The notes beneath the pieces were generated by a model. That model was given only the letters and a program-made list of their open reading frames with translations. It ran no database searches and was not told the DNA's origin. DNA of 64,000 bases from an uncultured Nostocoides sp. (lineage in GTDB: Bacteria > Actinomycetota > Actinomycetes > Actinomycetales > Dermatophilaceae), in contig CALCXF010000016.1 of NCBI GenBank assembly GCA_937907685.1, forward strand, positions 1 through 64,000, in the 5' to 3' direction. The translations under genes and the position numbers were made by a program. Every line of letters starts with the position of its first letter. Within the stretch, counting starts at the first letter, position 1. Below are positions 1-12,505 of the stretch, piece by piece.

Positions 1-75
1 CCTAGGCGGCCGGGGCGAGGGCGCCACGCCACCTCCGGTGGTCGCGGAGCAGCGGCGTGCTCACCTCCCGCGGGG

Positions 76-2628
76 TCAGCGCAGGAGGATCCCCGCCTCG
101 CCGAGGTCCACGACCACGGTGTCGCCGTCACGCACCCCGCCGGAGAGCAGCGCGGTGGCGAGCCGGTCCCCGATCTCACGCTGGACGAGACGGCGCAGGG
201 GCCGCGCCCCGTATGCCGGGTCGTAACCCTGCTCGGCCAGCCACGCCCGCGCAGCGTCGGTCACCTCCAGGGAGATCCGGCGCTCGTGCAGTCGGGCGGA
301 GAGGGCACGCACCTGGAGGTCGACGATGCGGCTCAGCTCGTCGGTCGTGAGCGCGTCGAAGACGACCACCTCGTCGAGCCGGTTGAGGAACTCCGGCTTG
401 AACGCCGCGCGCACCGCGGCCATGACCGACTCCCGCTTGGCGCCGGGGTCGATGGTGGGGTCGATGAGGAACTGGGACCCGAGGTTCGACGTCATGACGA
501 GGATGACGTTGCGGAAGTCCACCGTGCGACCCTGGCCGTCGGTGAGCCGGCCGTCGTCGAGCACCTGGAGCAGGATGTCGAACGTCTCCGGGTGGGCCTT
601 CTCCACCTCGTCGAGGAGAACGACGGAGTACGGCCGGCGACGCACCGCCTCGGTGAGCTGGCCGCCCTCCTCGTAGCCGACGTAGCCGGGTGGGGCCCCG
701 ATGAGGCGGGCCACGGCGTGCCGCTCGGAGTACTCGCTCATGTCGATGCGGACCATGGCCCGCTCGTCGTCGAAGAGGAAGTCCGCCAGGGATTTCGCGA
801 GCTCGGTCTTGCCGACACCCGTCGGCCCGAGGAAGAGGAAGGACCCGGTGGGCCGGTCGGGGTCCGAGACGCCGGCGCGGGCCCGGCGGACGGCATCCGA
901 CACGGCGCGCACGGCCTCGGTCTGGCCGATGAGGCGCGCCCCGATGAGCGACTCCATCGAGAGGAGCTTCTCCGTCTCACCCTGGAGCAGGCGACCGGCG
1001 GGGATGCCGGTCCATGCGGAGATCACCTCGGCGATGTCGTCGGCGCCGACCCGCTCCTTGACCATGAGGTCGGCGGCGGCGATGGCCGACTCGGCCTGCT
1101 GGGCCTGCTCGAGCTGCGTCTCGAGGCCGGGGATCTCGCCGTACAGGAGGCGGGAGGCACCCTCGTAGTCGCCCTCGCGCTGGAGCCGGTCGGCCTGGGT
1201 GCGCAGGTCGTCGAGGCGCGCCTTGAGGTCGCCGACCCGGTTGAGCCCGGACTTCTCGGCCTCCCAGCGCGCGGTGAGGGCCGCGAGCTCCTCGGTCTTC
1301 TCGGCGAGGTCGGCGCGCAGCTTCTCGAGCCGCTCGACCGACGCCTCGTCCTTCTCCTTGGCGAGGTGCAGCTCCTCCATGCGGAGTCGGTCGACCGCCC
1401 GGCGCAGGACGTCGATCTCCACCGGGCTGGAGTCGATCTCCATGCGGAGCCGGGACGCCGCCTCGTCGACGAGGTCGATGGCCTTGTCGGGCAGCTGGCG
1501 ACCTGTGATGTACCGGTCGGACAGGCTGGCCGCGGCCACCAGGGCGGTGTCCTCGATCTCGACCTTGTGGTGCGCCTCGTAGCGCTCCTTGAGCCCGCGG
1601 AGGATGGCGATCGTGTCCTCGACGCTCGGCTCGCCGACGAAGACCTGCTGGAACCGGCGCTCCAGCGCGGGGTCCTTCTCCACGTGCTCACGGAACTCGT
1701 CGAGGGTCGTCGCCCCCACGAGGCGCAGCTCGCCCCGGGCCAGCATGGGCTTGAGCATGTTGCCGGCGTCCATGGCGGACTCACCCGTCGCGCCGGCGCC
1801 CACCACCGTGTGCAGCTCGTCGATGAAGGTGATGATCTGCCCGTCGGAGCTCTTGATCTCCTCGAGCACGGCCTTGAGGCGCTCCTCGAACTCGCCCCGG
1901 TACTTGGCGCCGGCGACCATCGCCGCCAGGTCGAGGCTGAGGAGCCGCTTGCCACGGAGGGACTCCGGGACGTCGCCGTCGACGATCCGCTGGGCCAGGC
2001 CCTCCACCACCGCCGTCTTGCCCACGCCGGGGTCGCCGATGAGCACCGGGTTGTTCTTCGTGCGACGGCTCAGCACCTGCACGACGCGGCGGATCTCACT
2101 GTCCCGGCCGATGACCGGGTCGAGCTTGCCGTCCCGCGCGGCCTGGGTGAGGTCCGTCCCGTACTTCTCGAGAGCCTCGCTCGTGGCATCCGGGTCCTCG
2201 CTGGCCACCTTGGCACCGCGATGCAGGTGCTCGAGCTGGGCCTCGAGCGTGGCGGCGTCGCCATGGACGGCCTTCTTCTCCAGGAGGGCGAGGAGCAGCA
2301 CGTCGGTGGACAGGTAGGAGTCGCCCCGGGCCGCCATGAGGGTGGTGGCGTGCTGCAGCACCGCGAGAGCGGCCTGGCCGAGGCCCGGCGTGGCGACGGA
2401 CGAACCGCTGCTGCGCGGCATGCCGGACAGGACCCCTCGGGCGGTCGCCGCCACCCCTTCGGCCGAGGTGCCCGCGGCGGCCAGCAGGGCCGGCGTCGTC
2501 GTGCCCTCCTGCTCGGCGAGCGCCAGGGCGAGGTGGGCGGGCGTGATCTCGGGGTGCCCTGCGCTCTGGGCCGCGCGCTGGGCGACGGCGAGCGCCTCGG
2601 CGACCTTCGTCGTGGGCTTCAGCTCCAT
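76..2628 (-). CDS. clpB: ATP-dependent chaperone ClpB
   Basis: Protein from [20 protein letters not shown] has a Clp N-domain, two Walker AAA+ modules ([30 protein letters not shown]) and a middle coiled coil. The ORF extension to 3117 overlaps the upstream gene and is not used. Confidence 0.97.
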   Translation of the reverse strand: MELKPTTKVAEALAVAQRAAQSAGHPEITPAHLALALAEQEGTTTPALLAAAGTSAEGVAATARGVLSGMPRSSGSSVATPGLGQAALAVLQHATTLMAARGDSYLSTDVLLLALLEKKAVHGDAATLEAQLEHLHRGAKVASEDPDATSEALEKYGTDLTQAARDGKLDPVIGRDSEIRRVVQVLSRRTKNNPVLIGDPGVGKTAVVEGLAQRIVDGDVPESLRGKRLLSLDLAAMVAGAKYRGEFEERLKAVLEEIKSSDGQIITFIDELHTVVGAGATGESAMDAGNMLKPMLARGELRLVGATTLDEFREHVEKDPALERRFQQVFVGEPSVEDTIAILRGLKERYEAHHKVEIEDTALVAAASLSDRYITGRQLPDKAIDLVDEAASRLRMEIDSSPVEIDVLRRAVDRLRMEELHLAKEKDEASVERLEKLRADLAEKTEELAALTARWEAEKSGLNRVGDLKARLDDLRTQADRLQREGDYEGASRLLYGEIPGLETQLEQAQQAESAIAAADLMVKERVGADDIAEVISAWTGIPAGRLLQGETEKLLSMESLIGARLIGQTEAVRAVSDAVRRARAGVSDPDRPTGSFLFLGPTGVGKTELAKSLADFLFDDERAMVRIDMSEYSERHAVARLIGAPPGYVGYEEGGQLTEAVRRRPYSVVLLDEVEKAHPETFDILLQVLDDGRLTDGQGRTVDFRNVILVMTSNLGSQFLIDPTIDPGAKRESVMAAVRAAFKPEFLNRLDEVVVFDALTTDELSRIVDLQVRALSARLHERRISLEVTDAARAWLAEQGYDPAYGARPLRRLVQREIGDRLATALLSGGVRDGDTVVVDLGEAGILLR

Positions 2629-2682
2629 GGAGAACTCCTTGGGCGCAAGGGGATACGTGTCCTCGGGTGCAACTGGACCAAA

Positions 2683-2703
2683 GTTGAGTGTATTCCGCTC
2701 AAG
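2683..2703. promoter_or_regulatory. HAIR operator (HspR site) upstream of clpB
   Basis: GTTGAGT-N7-GCTCAAG matches the HAIR consensus CTTGAGT-N7-ACTCAAG; 55 bp upstream of the clpB start. Confidence 0.85.
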
Positions 2704-2732
2704 GACGTGCCACGCGCCTGGTGACGCCGAGG

Positions 2733-4247
2733 TCAACAGGTCGCGGAGAGCTGTTCGGCGTCGGCGTCGTCGGGGGTCGCCGACGGCGACGGCGAGGAGG
2801 AGGGGCGCGTGGTCGGTGCCTCCGTGGGCTTCGTCGGGGAGGGGGTCGCCGTCGGTGTCTTCGGGGTCAGCGAGCGCTGGACCAGCGCGTGGATCTCGTC
2901 GAAGTCGGGCCGCGCCGGGCTCACGACGTCGCTCGTCAGCGGCAACGAGCGGATGGAGTTCCCCTCCTGGATGCGGAGGACGAGGTCCACCCACGCCGGC
3001 AGCTGGGAGCTCGGGACGTCCACGTCGACGTTGTCCTTCACCACGGACGCGATCTGGGGGTACCGCGAGAGCAAGGACACCGGATCCGCCTGCTCGATCA
3101 GTGCACCTGCGACACACCGCTGTCGGCGCATCCGGCTGAAGTCGTCGCTACCGGCGCGGGACCTCGAGTACCAGAGGGCGTGCTTGCCGTCGAGACGCTG
3201 CAGGCCGGGTTCGATCCACTCCTCCGTGTCGTTCGTCCAGCGGATGGAGCCGTTGGCTCGCTGCGAGCAGTCGACGCACACCCGCTCCTGGACGTTGACC
3301 TCCACGCCCCCCATGGCGTCGACGAGGGCGCGGAAGCCGTGGAGGTTGATGACGACGGAGTGGTCGATCTCCAGCCCGGTGACGGCACCGACCACGTCGA
3401 CCGTGGACTGGCGCCCAGGGTTCTCGACGCCGGGGAACAGGTCCGGCCGGCTCTCGGCGAGGGTCCAGATGCCGTTCATCAGGCACTCGTCGCCACAGTC
3501 GTAGCCGTTGGGCCACAGCGACGACAGCGGGTTGTCGTCGGGGATCGGCACCCGCTCGAGGTTGCGCGGGACGCCCACGAGCAGGGTGTCGCCGGTCTCG
3601 GTGTTGATGCTCACGACCATGAGGGAGTCGGTCCGGGTCCCCTCCCGGCCCTTGCCGGCGTCGGAGCCGATGAGGAGGAGGTTCACGCGGTCCACGTCGG
3701 CCCACGGGTCGTCGGCACCGGCGTCCGCAAGCCCGGGATCGCGCGGCTCGCCGGCACCGTCCTGCGCGAACACCTCGTCGATGAGGGAGCCCTGGACGTC
3801 GAGGTAGCGCACAGCGAGGGCCGACGGCGCGGCGACGAGGACGCACGCCACGACCGCGAACGCCACCTGGACGCCCCGGCGGCCCCGCGAGCCGGGCCAG
3901 GACTGCTGCGCGGTGAGCACGATGGAGCCGATCCACACGACGGCCCCCACCATGAGGACGACGCCCAGCCACCGGAGGACCTCCGGCCGGACGGCGACGT
4001 CCAGGACCGAACGCACCACCCCCCCACGAGCGAGCTGCACCACGAGGAAGCCGCCCACAGCCAGGGCGACCGCGACGAGAACGAGGCCCAGCACCCGCCA
4101 CCGGGTGCCGAGGAGGCCGGCGCCGGGAAGGACGGTGCCCAGGGCCACCCGTTGGTAGTACCTCCGAGGAGGGTTGCGCAGCTCGGCGCGACTGAGCGAC
4201 GACCTGTCTCGGGACGAGGGTCCGGCCTGCCGCACCTGGTCCTGCAT
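2733..4247 (-). CDS. LytR-CpsA-Psr (LCP) family protein
   Basis: N-terminal TM segments, then an LCP domain (NLLLIGSDAGKGREGTRTDSLMVVSINTETGDTLLVGVPRNL) and a Pro/Ser/Thr-rich tail. Confidence 0.93.
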   Translation of the reverse strand: MQDQVRQAGPSSRDRSSLSRAELRNPPRRYYQRVALGTVLPGAGLLGTRWRVLGLVLVAVALAVGGFLVVQLARGGVVRSVLDVAVRPEVLRWLGVVLMVGAVVWIGSIVLTAQQSWPGSRGRRGVQVAFAVVACVLVAAPSALAVRYLDVQGSLIDEVFAQDGAGEPRDPGLADAGADDPWADVDRVNLLLIGSDAGKGREGTRTDSLMVVSINTETGDTLLVGVPRNLERVPIPDDNPLSSLWPNGYDCGDECLMNGIWTLAESRPDLFPGVENPGRQSTVDVVGAVTGLEIDHSVVINLHGFRALVDAMGGVEVNVQERVCVDCSQRANGSIRWTNDTEEWIEPGLQRLDGKHALWYSRSRAGSDDFSRMRRQRCVAGALIEQADPVSLLSRYPQIASVVKDNVDVDVPSSQLPAWVDLVLRIQEGNSIRSLPLTSDVVSPARPDFDEIHALVQRSLTPKTPTATPSPTKPTEAPTTRPSSSPSPSATPDDADAEQLSATC

Positions 4248-4423
4248 ACCCACCTTCTCCTGGCGGGCGCGGACGTTCGGCCGACCACGCCTCGTGTCCC
4301 GACAGCGGAACGATAGACCCGAAGTCTGTGAGTCGCCCGGACGCCCCGCCGCCGGCGGTCTCCCCCGCCTGTGGGGCTCCTCCGCCGCTGCGGCCGGTCC
4401 GCCCCACCATGGTGGAATGTCGC

Positions 4424-5221
4424 ATGACCATCGTGAGCCGCCCGGCCGTCCAGCCGTCGGACCGGGTCCGGCAGGTGGCGGTGACCCTGGCCGAGGTCTT
4501 CTGCGTGGTCGGCACACTGGTCGGGGTGGGGGTCCTCGGCACTCGCGTCGAGGAGTCCAGCGGTGGTGCCCTGGCTGCGGACGCGACACTGCTGGCTCCC
4601 GCAGCGCCGGCGTTCGTGATCTGGACCCCGATCTACCTGGGCCTGGCGGCGTACACGGTGTGGCAGTGGCTGCCGGAGCAGGCGACCGACCGTCGCCACA
4701 GGGCGATCGGCTGGTTGGCCGCGGCATCGATGGTCCTCAACGCCTCGTGGCTGCTCGTGACGCAGCAGGGATGGATCTGGGTCAGCGTGCTCGTCATGGC
4801 TGGACTCGTCGTCACCCTCGGCCTCCTCGTGCAGCGCCTCGAGGACATCCGCTCGTACGGCACGGGCGAATCGGTCGTCGTCGACGGGACGTTCGGCCTC
4901 TATCTCGGCTGGGTCGCCGTCGCGGCGTGTGCCAACGTCACCGCCGCCCTCGTCGAGAGCGGCGTCGACCCCGGTGGGTATGCCGCAGAGCTGGCTGCCG
5001 TCGCCGTCATCGCCCTGGCTGCCGGGGTCGGTTGGCTGCTCGCGGAGCGCCTCGGTGGACGGTGGGCGGTCGCCTGCGCCATGGCATGGGGGCTCGGGTG
5101 GATCTCCTGGGGTCGTGCCGCGGGCGAGCCGCGGGCGGTCCTCGTGGGTCTCGCCGCCCTCGTCGGCGCGCTCGTCGTCCTGTCGGCGGCTGCCCGGGTG
5201 CACGCCCGCCTCGGCGACTGA
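4424..5221 (+). CDS. TspO/MBR-like (tryptophan-rich sensory protein-like) membrane protein
   Basis: Multi-TM protein with AFVIWTPIYLGLAAYTVWQWLP-type TspO motif; alternative start at 4409. Confidence 0.65.
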   Translation: MTIVSRPAVQPSDRVRQVAVTLAEVFCVVGTLVGVGVLGTRVEESSGGALAADATLLAPAAPAFVIWTPIYLGLAAYTVWQWLPEQATDRRHRAIGWLAAASMVLNASWLLVTQQGWIWVSVLVMAGLVVTLGLLVQRLEDIRSYGTGESVVVDGTFGLYLGWVAVAACANVTAALVESGVDPGGYAAELAAVAVIALAAGVGWLLAERLGGRWAVACAMAWGLGWISWGRAAGEPRAVLVGLAALVGALVVLSAAARVHARLGD

Positions 5222-5331
5222 CCGGCCGTGACCGCCGGTGCGCGGGAGCGCCGAGCGTCCGGGCGTCGAACGTCGTCCGCTCGTCCGTCTCGATTCCCCA
5301 TCGTGCGTCCGTCGGCGCGCACCATGGGTTC

Positions 5332-6336
5332 ATGACTGCTTCCGCCTCCGTCCCCCTGCCTTCTGCTCTTTCTCGGCGTGGCGCCCTCGTTCTCGCGGCC
5401 GTCACAGCCGCCACCGCCGCGACGGCCTCGACCGGAGCGGCCCGCGCCGCTGCCGACCCACGGCGTCTGCCCGACGCGCCGGAGACGGTGAGGCTGCCGG
5501 CCGGCATCCGCCCGGAGGGCATCACCTCCGGACCGGGGACCACCTTCTACGTCGGATCGCTGGCCGACGGCCGCATCGTCACCGGCGACCTCCTCACCGG
5601 CACCGTCGACGTGCTCCTGCCGGGGGCACCCGGGCGCCAGGTCAGAGGACTGTTCTGGGACGCCCGCTCCGGCCTCGTGTGGGCCGTAGGCAATGTCGGC
5701 CAGGAGGCCCATGTGTGGGCGGTCGACGGTGAGTCCGGTGAGGTGGTGCTCGACGTCGTGGTCGAGGGTGGCCTCTTCCTCAACGACCTCGTCGTGACCG
5801 ACGAGGTGGTGTGGGTCACCGACTCACGCGTCGACCGGCTCGTCGGCATCCCCGTGGGATCGGACGGTCAGCCGACCGGAGGCGACCTCATCGTCCTCGA
5901 GCTGACGGGAGAGTGGCCGGCCTACGACGGCACGAACCTCAACGCGAACGGCATCCGCGAGCTGCCGGACGGAAGCCTCGTGCTCAACAACAGTCGCTAC
6001 GGAGGCCTCTGGCAGGTAGACCCGGTGACGGGTGAGACCGTCGAGATCCCCGTGCTGGGCGGTCCGGGCATCATCGGCGGCGACGGCCTCGAGATCGACG
6101 GCACGACGCTCTACAACGTGCGCGGCAGCGGGCCGAACCGGGTGTCGGTGCTCGAGCTCGTGGCCACCGAGGACGGCTGGACGGCGCGGTGGCGGGGCGC
6201 TCGCACCGACGAGACGCTCGACGTGCCGTCGACCGCAACCCTCTCGGGGGGTTGGTTGTGGGTGGTCAACGCCCGGTTCGGGGTGCCGTCCGCCGGTACG
6301 GCGGAGTACTGGGTCACTCGGCTGCCGGCTCGCTGA
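5332..6336 (+). CDS. Secreted SMP-30/gluconolactonase-like beta-propeller protein
   Basis: Tat-like signal (LSRRGALVLAAVTAATAATAS) followed by repeated propeller segments (GLFWDARSGLVWAVGN, NANGIRELPDGSLVLNN). Confidence 0.7.
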   Translation: MTASASVPLPSALSRRGALVLAAVTAATAATASTGAARAAADPRRLPDAPETVRLPAGIRPEGITSGPGTTFYVGSLADGRIVTGDLLTGTVDVLLPGAPGRQVRGLFWDARSGLVWAVGNVGQEAHVWAVDGESGEVVLDVVVEGGLFLNDLVVTDEVVWVTDSRVDRLVGIPVGSDGQPTGGDLIVLELTGEWPAYDGTNLNANGIRELPDGSLVLNNSRYGGLWQVDPVTGETVEIPVLGGPGIIGGDGLEIDGTTLYNVRGSGPNRVSVLELVATEDGWTARWRGARTDETLDVPSTATLSGGWLWVVNARFGVPSAGTAEYWVTRLPAR

Positions 6337-6380
6337 GGGGTGCCGCTCGGCCCACGTCCACGAGGCCGGGCAGACAACGG

Positions 6381-6836
6381 TCAGTGGTGGCTCTGGCTCC
6401 AGACGACGAGGGCCTGCGAGCGTCCGTGCCGCGGGCGCTCACCGAGACGGGCGGCATACACGTCTCCGGTCGGTGAGACCGAGAAGACGCGGGACGTCCG
6501 GCCTGAGGACCCATGGGCCGCCGCGAGCTCCTCGGTGAGCTCGGAGACGCGGCCGCGCAACGCCTCCACCTGGTTCTCCAGCTCGAGGATCCGGGCGATG
6601 CCCGGCAGCGAGACGCCTTCCTCCTGCGACAGGCGCTGGACCTCACGGAGGAGTGCGACGTCGCGCTGGGAGTAGCGGCGCCCGCCCCCGCGGGTCCGTG
6701 AGGGCGTGACGAGGCCGAGGCGGTCGTACTGCCGAAGGGTCTGGGCATGCATGCCGGCGAGCTCCGCCGCGACGGAGATGACGAAGACGGGTGTGTCGTC
6801 GTCCGGGCTGAACGTGGAGTAGCTGATCGACGTCAT
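6381..6836 (-). CDS. hspR: MerR-type heat-shock repressor HspR
   Basis: FVISVAAELAGMHAQTLRQYDRLGLVTPSRTRGGGRRYSQRDVALL MerR HTH; last gene of the dnaK operon. Confidence 0.96.
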   Translation of the reverse strand: MTSISYSTFSPDDDTPVFVISVAAELAGMHAQTLRQYDRLGLVTPSRTRGGGRRYSQRDVALLREVQRLSQEEGVSLPGIARILELENQVEALRGRVSELTEELAAAHGSSGRTSRVFSVSPTGDVYAARLGERPRHGRSQALVVWSQSHH

Positions 6837-6846
6837 GTCCTCCTCC

Positions 6847-7881
6847 TCACGTGCTGGCCTGCTCGAAGAGCCCCGCCCTCGGGTCGACGGCCGCCTCCTC
6901 CGCGCGCAGGGCCTCGACGGCCTCCCGCGCGCTGTCCGTGAGCCGTTGGGGGACGACGACGGAGACCTTGGCGAGCAGGTCACCGGTGCCGTGCCGGCCC
7001 TGCACCCCACGACCCTTCACGCGCAGCACCCGGCCGCTGGGAGTGCCCGGTGCGACCTTGACGCGCACCGGAGAGCCGTCGAGCGTGGGCACCGACACGG
7101 TGGCCCCGAGGGCGGCTTCGGCGAACGTCACGGGCAGCTCGACGGTGAGGTTGTCACCGTCCCGGCCGAAGACCGGGTGCTTCTCGACGGCGACGGTGAG
7201 GATGAGGTCGCCGCGGGGTGCGCCGGGATCGCCCTCGCCGCCCTTGCCGCGCAGCCGGATCTTCTGGCCGTCCTTGACGCCGGCCGGGATCTTCGTCGTG
7301 ATGCGACCCCCCTCGGCGGTCGTCAGCGTGACGGTCGCTCCCTCGACGGCGTCGCGGAAGCTCAGGGTGGTCCTGGCCTGGACGTCGGCTCCGGGCCTGG
7401 GGCCCCGTGGCGCTCCGAACCCGGAGAACGGGTCGGCGCCACCACGCGAGGCACCCGCTGCGCCACCGAACATCTGCGCGAGGAGGTCGTCGAGGTCCTG
7501 CTCGCCACCGGCACCCGGACGTCCGGCGCCTCCCGTGGAGAACCGGACGCGCGGCCCGCCCGCACCCGCGCCGAACGCGCTGAAGACGTCTTCGAATCCT
7601 CCGCCTGCACCGCCCGGGCCACCGGCCCGGAAGCGTGCCCCACCGCGAGCCATCTGGCGGACGGCGTCGTACTCCTCACGCTGCTTGGGGTCGGAGAGGA
7701 CAGAGTGGGCCTCTCCGATGTCCTTGAAGCGGCGCTCCGCCGCGGTGTCTCCCGCGTTCTGGTCCGGGTGGTGCTTGCGGGCGAGTCGGCGGTACGCCTT
7801 CTTGATGGTCGCGGCGTCGGCGTCCTGGGGGACGCCGAGGATCGCGTAGAAGTCCTTCTCGAACCAGTCCTGGCTGGCCAT
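6847..7881 (-). CDS. dnaJ: DnaJ-type chaperone (Gly-rich, lacks CXXCXGXG zinc domain; DnaJ1/CbpA-like)
   Basis: J domain with HPD (KHHPDQNAGD), G/F-rich region, C-terminal substrate domain; no zinc-finger repeats in the translation. Confidence 0.95.
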   Translation of the reverse strand: MASQDWFEKDFYAILGVPQDADAATIKKAYRRLARKHHPDQNAGDTAAERRFKDIGEAHSVLSDPKQREEYDAVRQMARGGARFRAGGPGGAGGGFEDVFSAFGAGAGGPRVRFSTGGAGRPGAGGEQDLDDLLAQMFGGAAGASRGGADPFSGFGAPRGPRPGADVQARTTLSFRDAVEGATVTLTTAEGGRITTKIPAGVKDGQKIRLRGKGGEGDPGAPRGDLILTVAVEKHPVFGRDGDNLTVELPVTFAEAALGATVSVPTLDGSPVRVKVAPGTPSGRVLRVKGRGVQGRHGTGDLLAKVSVVVPQRLTDSAREAVEALRAEEAAVDPRAGLFEQAST

Positions 7882-7916
7882 CGGCGCCTCCTCTCGCTGC
7901 CTCGTCGGTCTCGTCG

Positions 7917-8647
7917 TCAGGCGGGGTCGGCCACCGCGACCCGGGCCGGGCGCAGCACCTGCTCACCGGCACGGTAGCCGGGTTGGAGCACGGTGACGAC
8001 CGTCGTCGCCGTCACCCCACCCGGCAGCTCCACGTCGTCGGTCGGCCACGGTGCGTGCATGAGTGCCTCGTGCTGCATCGGGTCGAACTGCTCGCCCTTG
8101 GTGCCGAAGCGCTGCAGGCCGTACTTGCCGAGGGTCGCCTCGAGCTTGTCGGCGATGGCCGCGAAGGGCCCCTCCGTGAGGTCCCCGTGGTCCCTCGCCG
8201 CCTGGATGTCGTCGAGGACGGGAAGGACGGACTCGAGCACGTCGCGCACCGCTCGCTCCTGGACCAGTGCCCGGTCGCGGTCGACGCGTCGCTTGTAGTT
8301 GACGTACTCCGCCTGCAGCCGCTGCAGGTCGTCGAGACGCTCGGCCGCCAGGGCCGTGTCAGGGTGCGGCTCGACCGCCGAGATCACGGACTGGGCATCG
8401 ACGTCAACTCCACCGTTCTCCAGGTCCCCCGGCGCCGCTGCTGGCGGCGGTGGGGCGTCGTCGTTGACCGCCTCGGTGTTCACGGCGTCGACATCATCCG
8501 CATCCGGACCGGTGTCCGCCGCGGTGCTCTCCCTGCCCTCGACGCGGGTCACGGGGACCTCCGCCGCCTCCACGGTTCCGCCGTCGCCGGAGTCGGCGTC
8601 GTATGCCGGGTGTCCGGCATACGACGCCTCCTCACGCGGTCGCTCGG

Positions 8648-8651
<4 letters not shown>
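7917..8651 (-). CDS. grpE: Nucleotide exchange factor GrpE
   Basis: [24 protein letters not shown]...[17 protein letters not shown] GrpE core; start overlaps dnaK stop. Confidence 0.95.
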
Positions 8652-10549
<1,898 letters not shown>

Positions 10550-10574
10550 GGTGGGTCTCCTTGGTTGGTCACGC

Positions 10575-10595
10575 GTTGAGTGCTTTGGACTCAAG
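10575..10595. promoter_or_regulatory. HAIR operator 1 upstream of dnaK
   Basis: GTTGAGT-N7-ACTCAAG. Confidence 0.92.
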
Positions 10596-10637
10596 TTAGC
10601 CCGAAGGCATGCCTGCGAGCAAACCGGCCGCGACGAA

Positions 10638-10658
10638 CTTGCGTTCAGTCGACTCAAC
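10638..10658. promoter_or_regulatory. HAIR operator 2 upstream of dnaK
   Basis: CTTGCGT-N7-ACTCAAC, 63 bp from HAIR 1 (start to start). Confidence 0.8.
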
Positions 10659-10755
10659 TTCGCCGACCCCATTCGTGTTCCCACACGGCGCTCGGGCGCT
10701 GGTGTATGGTCTGGCCGCCATGCGGGCTGGGAGTACGTCTGAGCGGGAGGTCGCG

Positions 10756-11403
10756 ATGAGAACATCACGCCGATGGGGGGCGCTGGCGCTTGCGGTCCTC
10801 GCGCTGGCCGGGTGCAGCGGGGACGACGAGCCGGACGCCCCGGGCTCAGCCAGCGCGCCTGCCACCAGCCCACCGGCCACCGGCTCGACGAGCGCTCCCA
10901 CCACCTCGGCCGCGACGCCGTCCGCCAGCCCGAGCGATGAGCCCACCACGTCAGCGAGGTTCTCGACCGACGACGTCTCCAGTCCCACCTTTCCGGACAT
11001 GGGAGGCGACCTGGGCGGGGTTGGCGTGGTCCGGGTCGGCCGGCACAGCGCCTTCGACCGGGTCGTGTGGGAGTTCCCGGGCACGGGTCGCCCGACGTTC
11101 AGGGTCAGGTACGTCGACGAGCCGACGGCCGACGGCAGCGGTGACGTCGTAGACGTGCGCGGTGATGCGTACCTCGAGGTTGTGGTCTCCACGGTCGGTA
11201 TCCCGGATGCCGGCGCCACCCGGCCACCGGACGCCCAGGCCGGAGCGCTCGCGGGGACCGTCATCGCGGAGGCGAAAGCGATCTACGGCGGCTTCGAGGG
11301 CTACGGGCAGTCCTTCGTCGGCGTGCGCGACCGCGAGCGCCCCTTCCGCGCCTTCGTGCTGTCGAGCCCGACCCGCCTGGTGGTCGACGTCTCCCGCGAG
11401 TGA
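10756..11403 (+). CDS. Lipoprotein with AMIN-like domain
   Basis: Lipobox [10 protein letters not shown], Ser/Thr/Pro linker, C-terminal [16 protein letters not shown]...[16 protein letters not shown] upstream. Confidence 0.75.
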   Translation: MRTSRRWGALALAVLALAGCSGDDEPDAPGSASAPATSPPATGSTSAPTTSAATPSASPSDEPTTSARFSTDDVSSPTFPDMGGDLGGVGVVRVGRHSAFDRVVWEFPGTGRPTFRVRYVDEPTADGSGDVVDVRGDAYLEVVVSTVGIPDAGATRPPDAQAGALAGTVIAEAKAIYGGFEGYGQSFVGVRDRERPFRAFVLSSPTRLVVDVSRE

Positions 11404-11413
11404 GGCGCGCGCG

Positions 11414-12454
11414 CTAGGGCACCAGCACGTCGCGGTGCCATGACTGGGTGCGGTAGTCCGTGACCCAACCCATGGCGGTGTACAGCCCGTCGGCGCCGGT
11501 CGGTGAGTCGGCGTCCACCTCCAAGCCGACGCGGTTCCGGCCGCGACGTGCCGCGTCCACGATCACGGTGCGCAGCAGGGCCTTGGCGACCCCACGGCCA
11601 CGCGCGCGACGGTGGACGCCGATGTAGTCGACGTAGGTGCCCTGGGTGCCGGTGCTGTCGGGCCACAGCACCGAGCAGACGAGCGCCCCGGCGGGCAGGA
11701 GCCCCTCGGGGGTGCGGACGCTCGCGAGCCACCAGTGGTCCCAGCGGTGACCGGGGTCCTCCCGCAGGCGCATGACGAACTCGGGGAAGCTCTCCCGGTA
11801 GGAGCTGAAGTGGTCTGCGAACGACTCCTCCAGCAGGCGGTGGACGGTCTGCAGGTCGCGGGCGACGGGGAGCCCGTCATCGTGCTGCTCGACCGGGCGG
11901 ACGACCACGCCCTCACGAGCTGCGGGGAAGGAGGTCGCCTCGCCCCGTTCCACGGGCCGGGTCATCTGGAGCCAGGTGCGGGCGTGGGCGAAACCGGCCG
12001 CCGTGAGCCAGCCCTGCTGACGGGTGTCGTCCTCGTAGGCACCGGAGTCCAGCAAGGTCGCCGGCAGCCGCCGCGTCGTGGCGATGTCGACCGCATGGCG
12101 CTCCGCCGCGGCGAACAGCGCCAGGGCGAGCTCGCTCGCGTTTCGAGCGGGGAGGTCCGGTGCCACGGTGACCTCCACGAGCGTGCGGCCCGACGCGCGG
12201 TCGTGCACCGAGAGCCAGGCGAGGAGGCGCCCCGCGCCGTCGTGCACGAGGGCCTGGCGGCGCGTCCACGAGCCGATGCCCGCCAGCTGGGTGAGGACGG
12301 CCGTCGGGTCGACACCAGCGGATCCCTTGGCGGCTCGCTGGTGAGCCGTGAGGAGACCCTCGACGGCTGGACCGTCGGCGGCGGTCGGCACGCGCGCGGC
12401 GAGGCCGGCCGGCATCCCGTCGATGCTCATCTCTCCCTCGGTCACGCTCACCAC
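11414..12454 (-). CDS. Tandem-GNAT N-acetyltransferase
   Basis: C-terminal GNAT fold: VDYIGVHRRARGRGVAKALLRTVIVDAARRGRNRVGLEVDADSPTGADGLYTAMGW; degenerate N-terminal GNAT-like half. Confidence 0.8.
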   Translation of the reverse strand: MVSVTEGEMSIDGMPAGLAARVPTAADGPAVEGLLTAHQRAAKGSAGVDPTAVLTQLAGIGSWTRRQALVHDGAGRLLAWLSVHDRASGRTLVEVTVAPDLPARNASELALALFAAAERHAVDIATTRRLPATLLDSGAYEDDTRQQGWLTAAGFAHARTWLQMTRPVERGEATSFPAAREGVVVRPVEQHDDGLPVARDLQTVHRLLEESFADHFSSYRESFPEFVMRLREDPGHRWDHWWLASVRTPEGLLPAGALVCSVLWPDSTGTQGTYVDYIGVHRRARGRGVAKALLRTVIVDAARRGRNRVGLEVDADSPTGADGLYTAMGWVTDYRTQSWHRDVLVP

Positions 12455-12505
12455 TCTCCCACCGGACCGGTCCTAGACTTCACGCCTCACGACCAAGGGA
12501 GCGCA

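Noticed and set aside
286-2724. 812-aa plus-strand ORF antisense to clpB
   Set aside because: Leu/Gly/Glu/Asp-rich mirror of clpB codon bias with no domain.
2629-3117. N-terminal extension of ClpB (MCRRCTDRAGG...) in the ORF track
   Set aside because: Overlaps the LCP coding region and crosses the HAIR operator; ClpB begins at MELKPTTK.
8601-8622. Treating the grpE inverted repeat as a mobile-element end or recombination site
   Set aside because: No flanking duplication, no second copy of the full 34-nt unit and no recombinase nearby; it fits an in-gene hairpin better.
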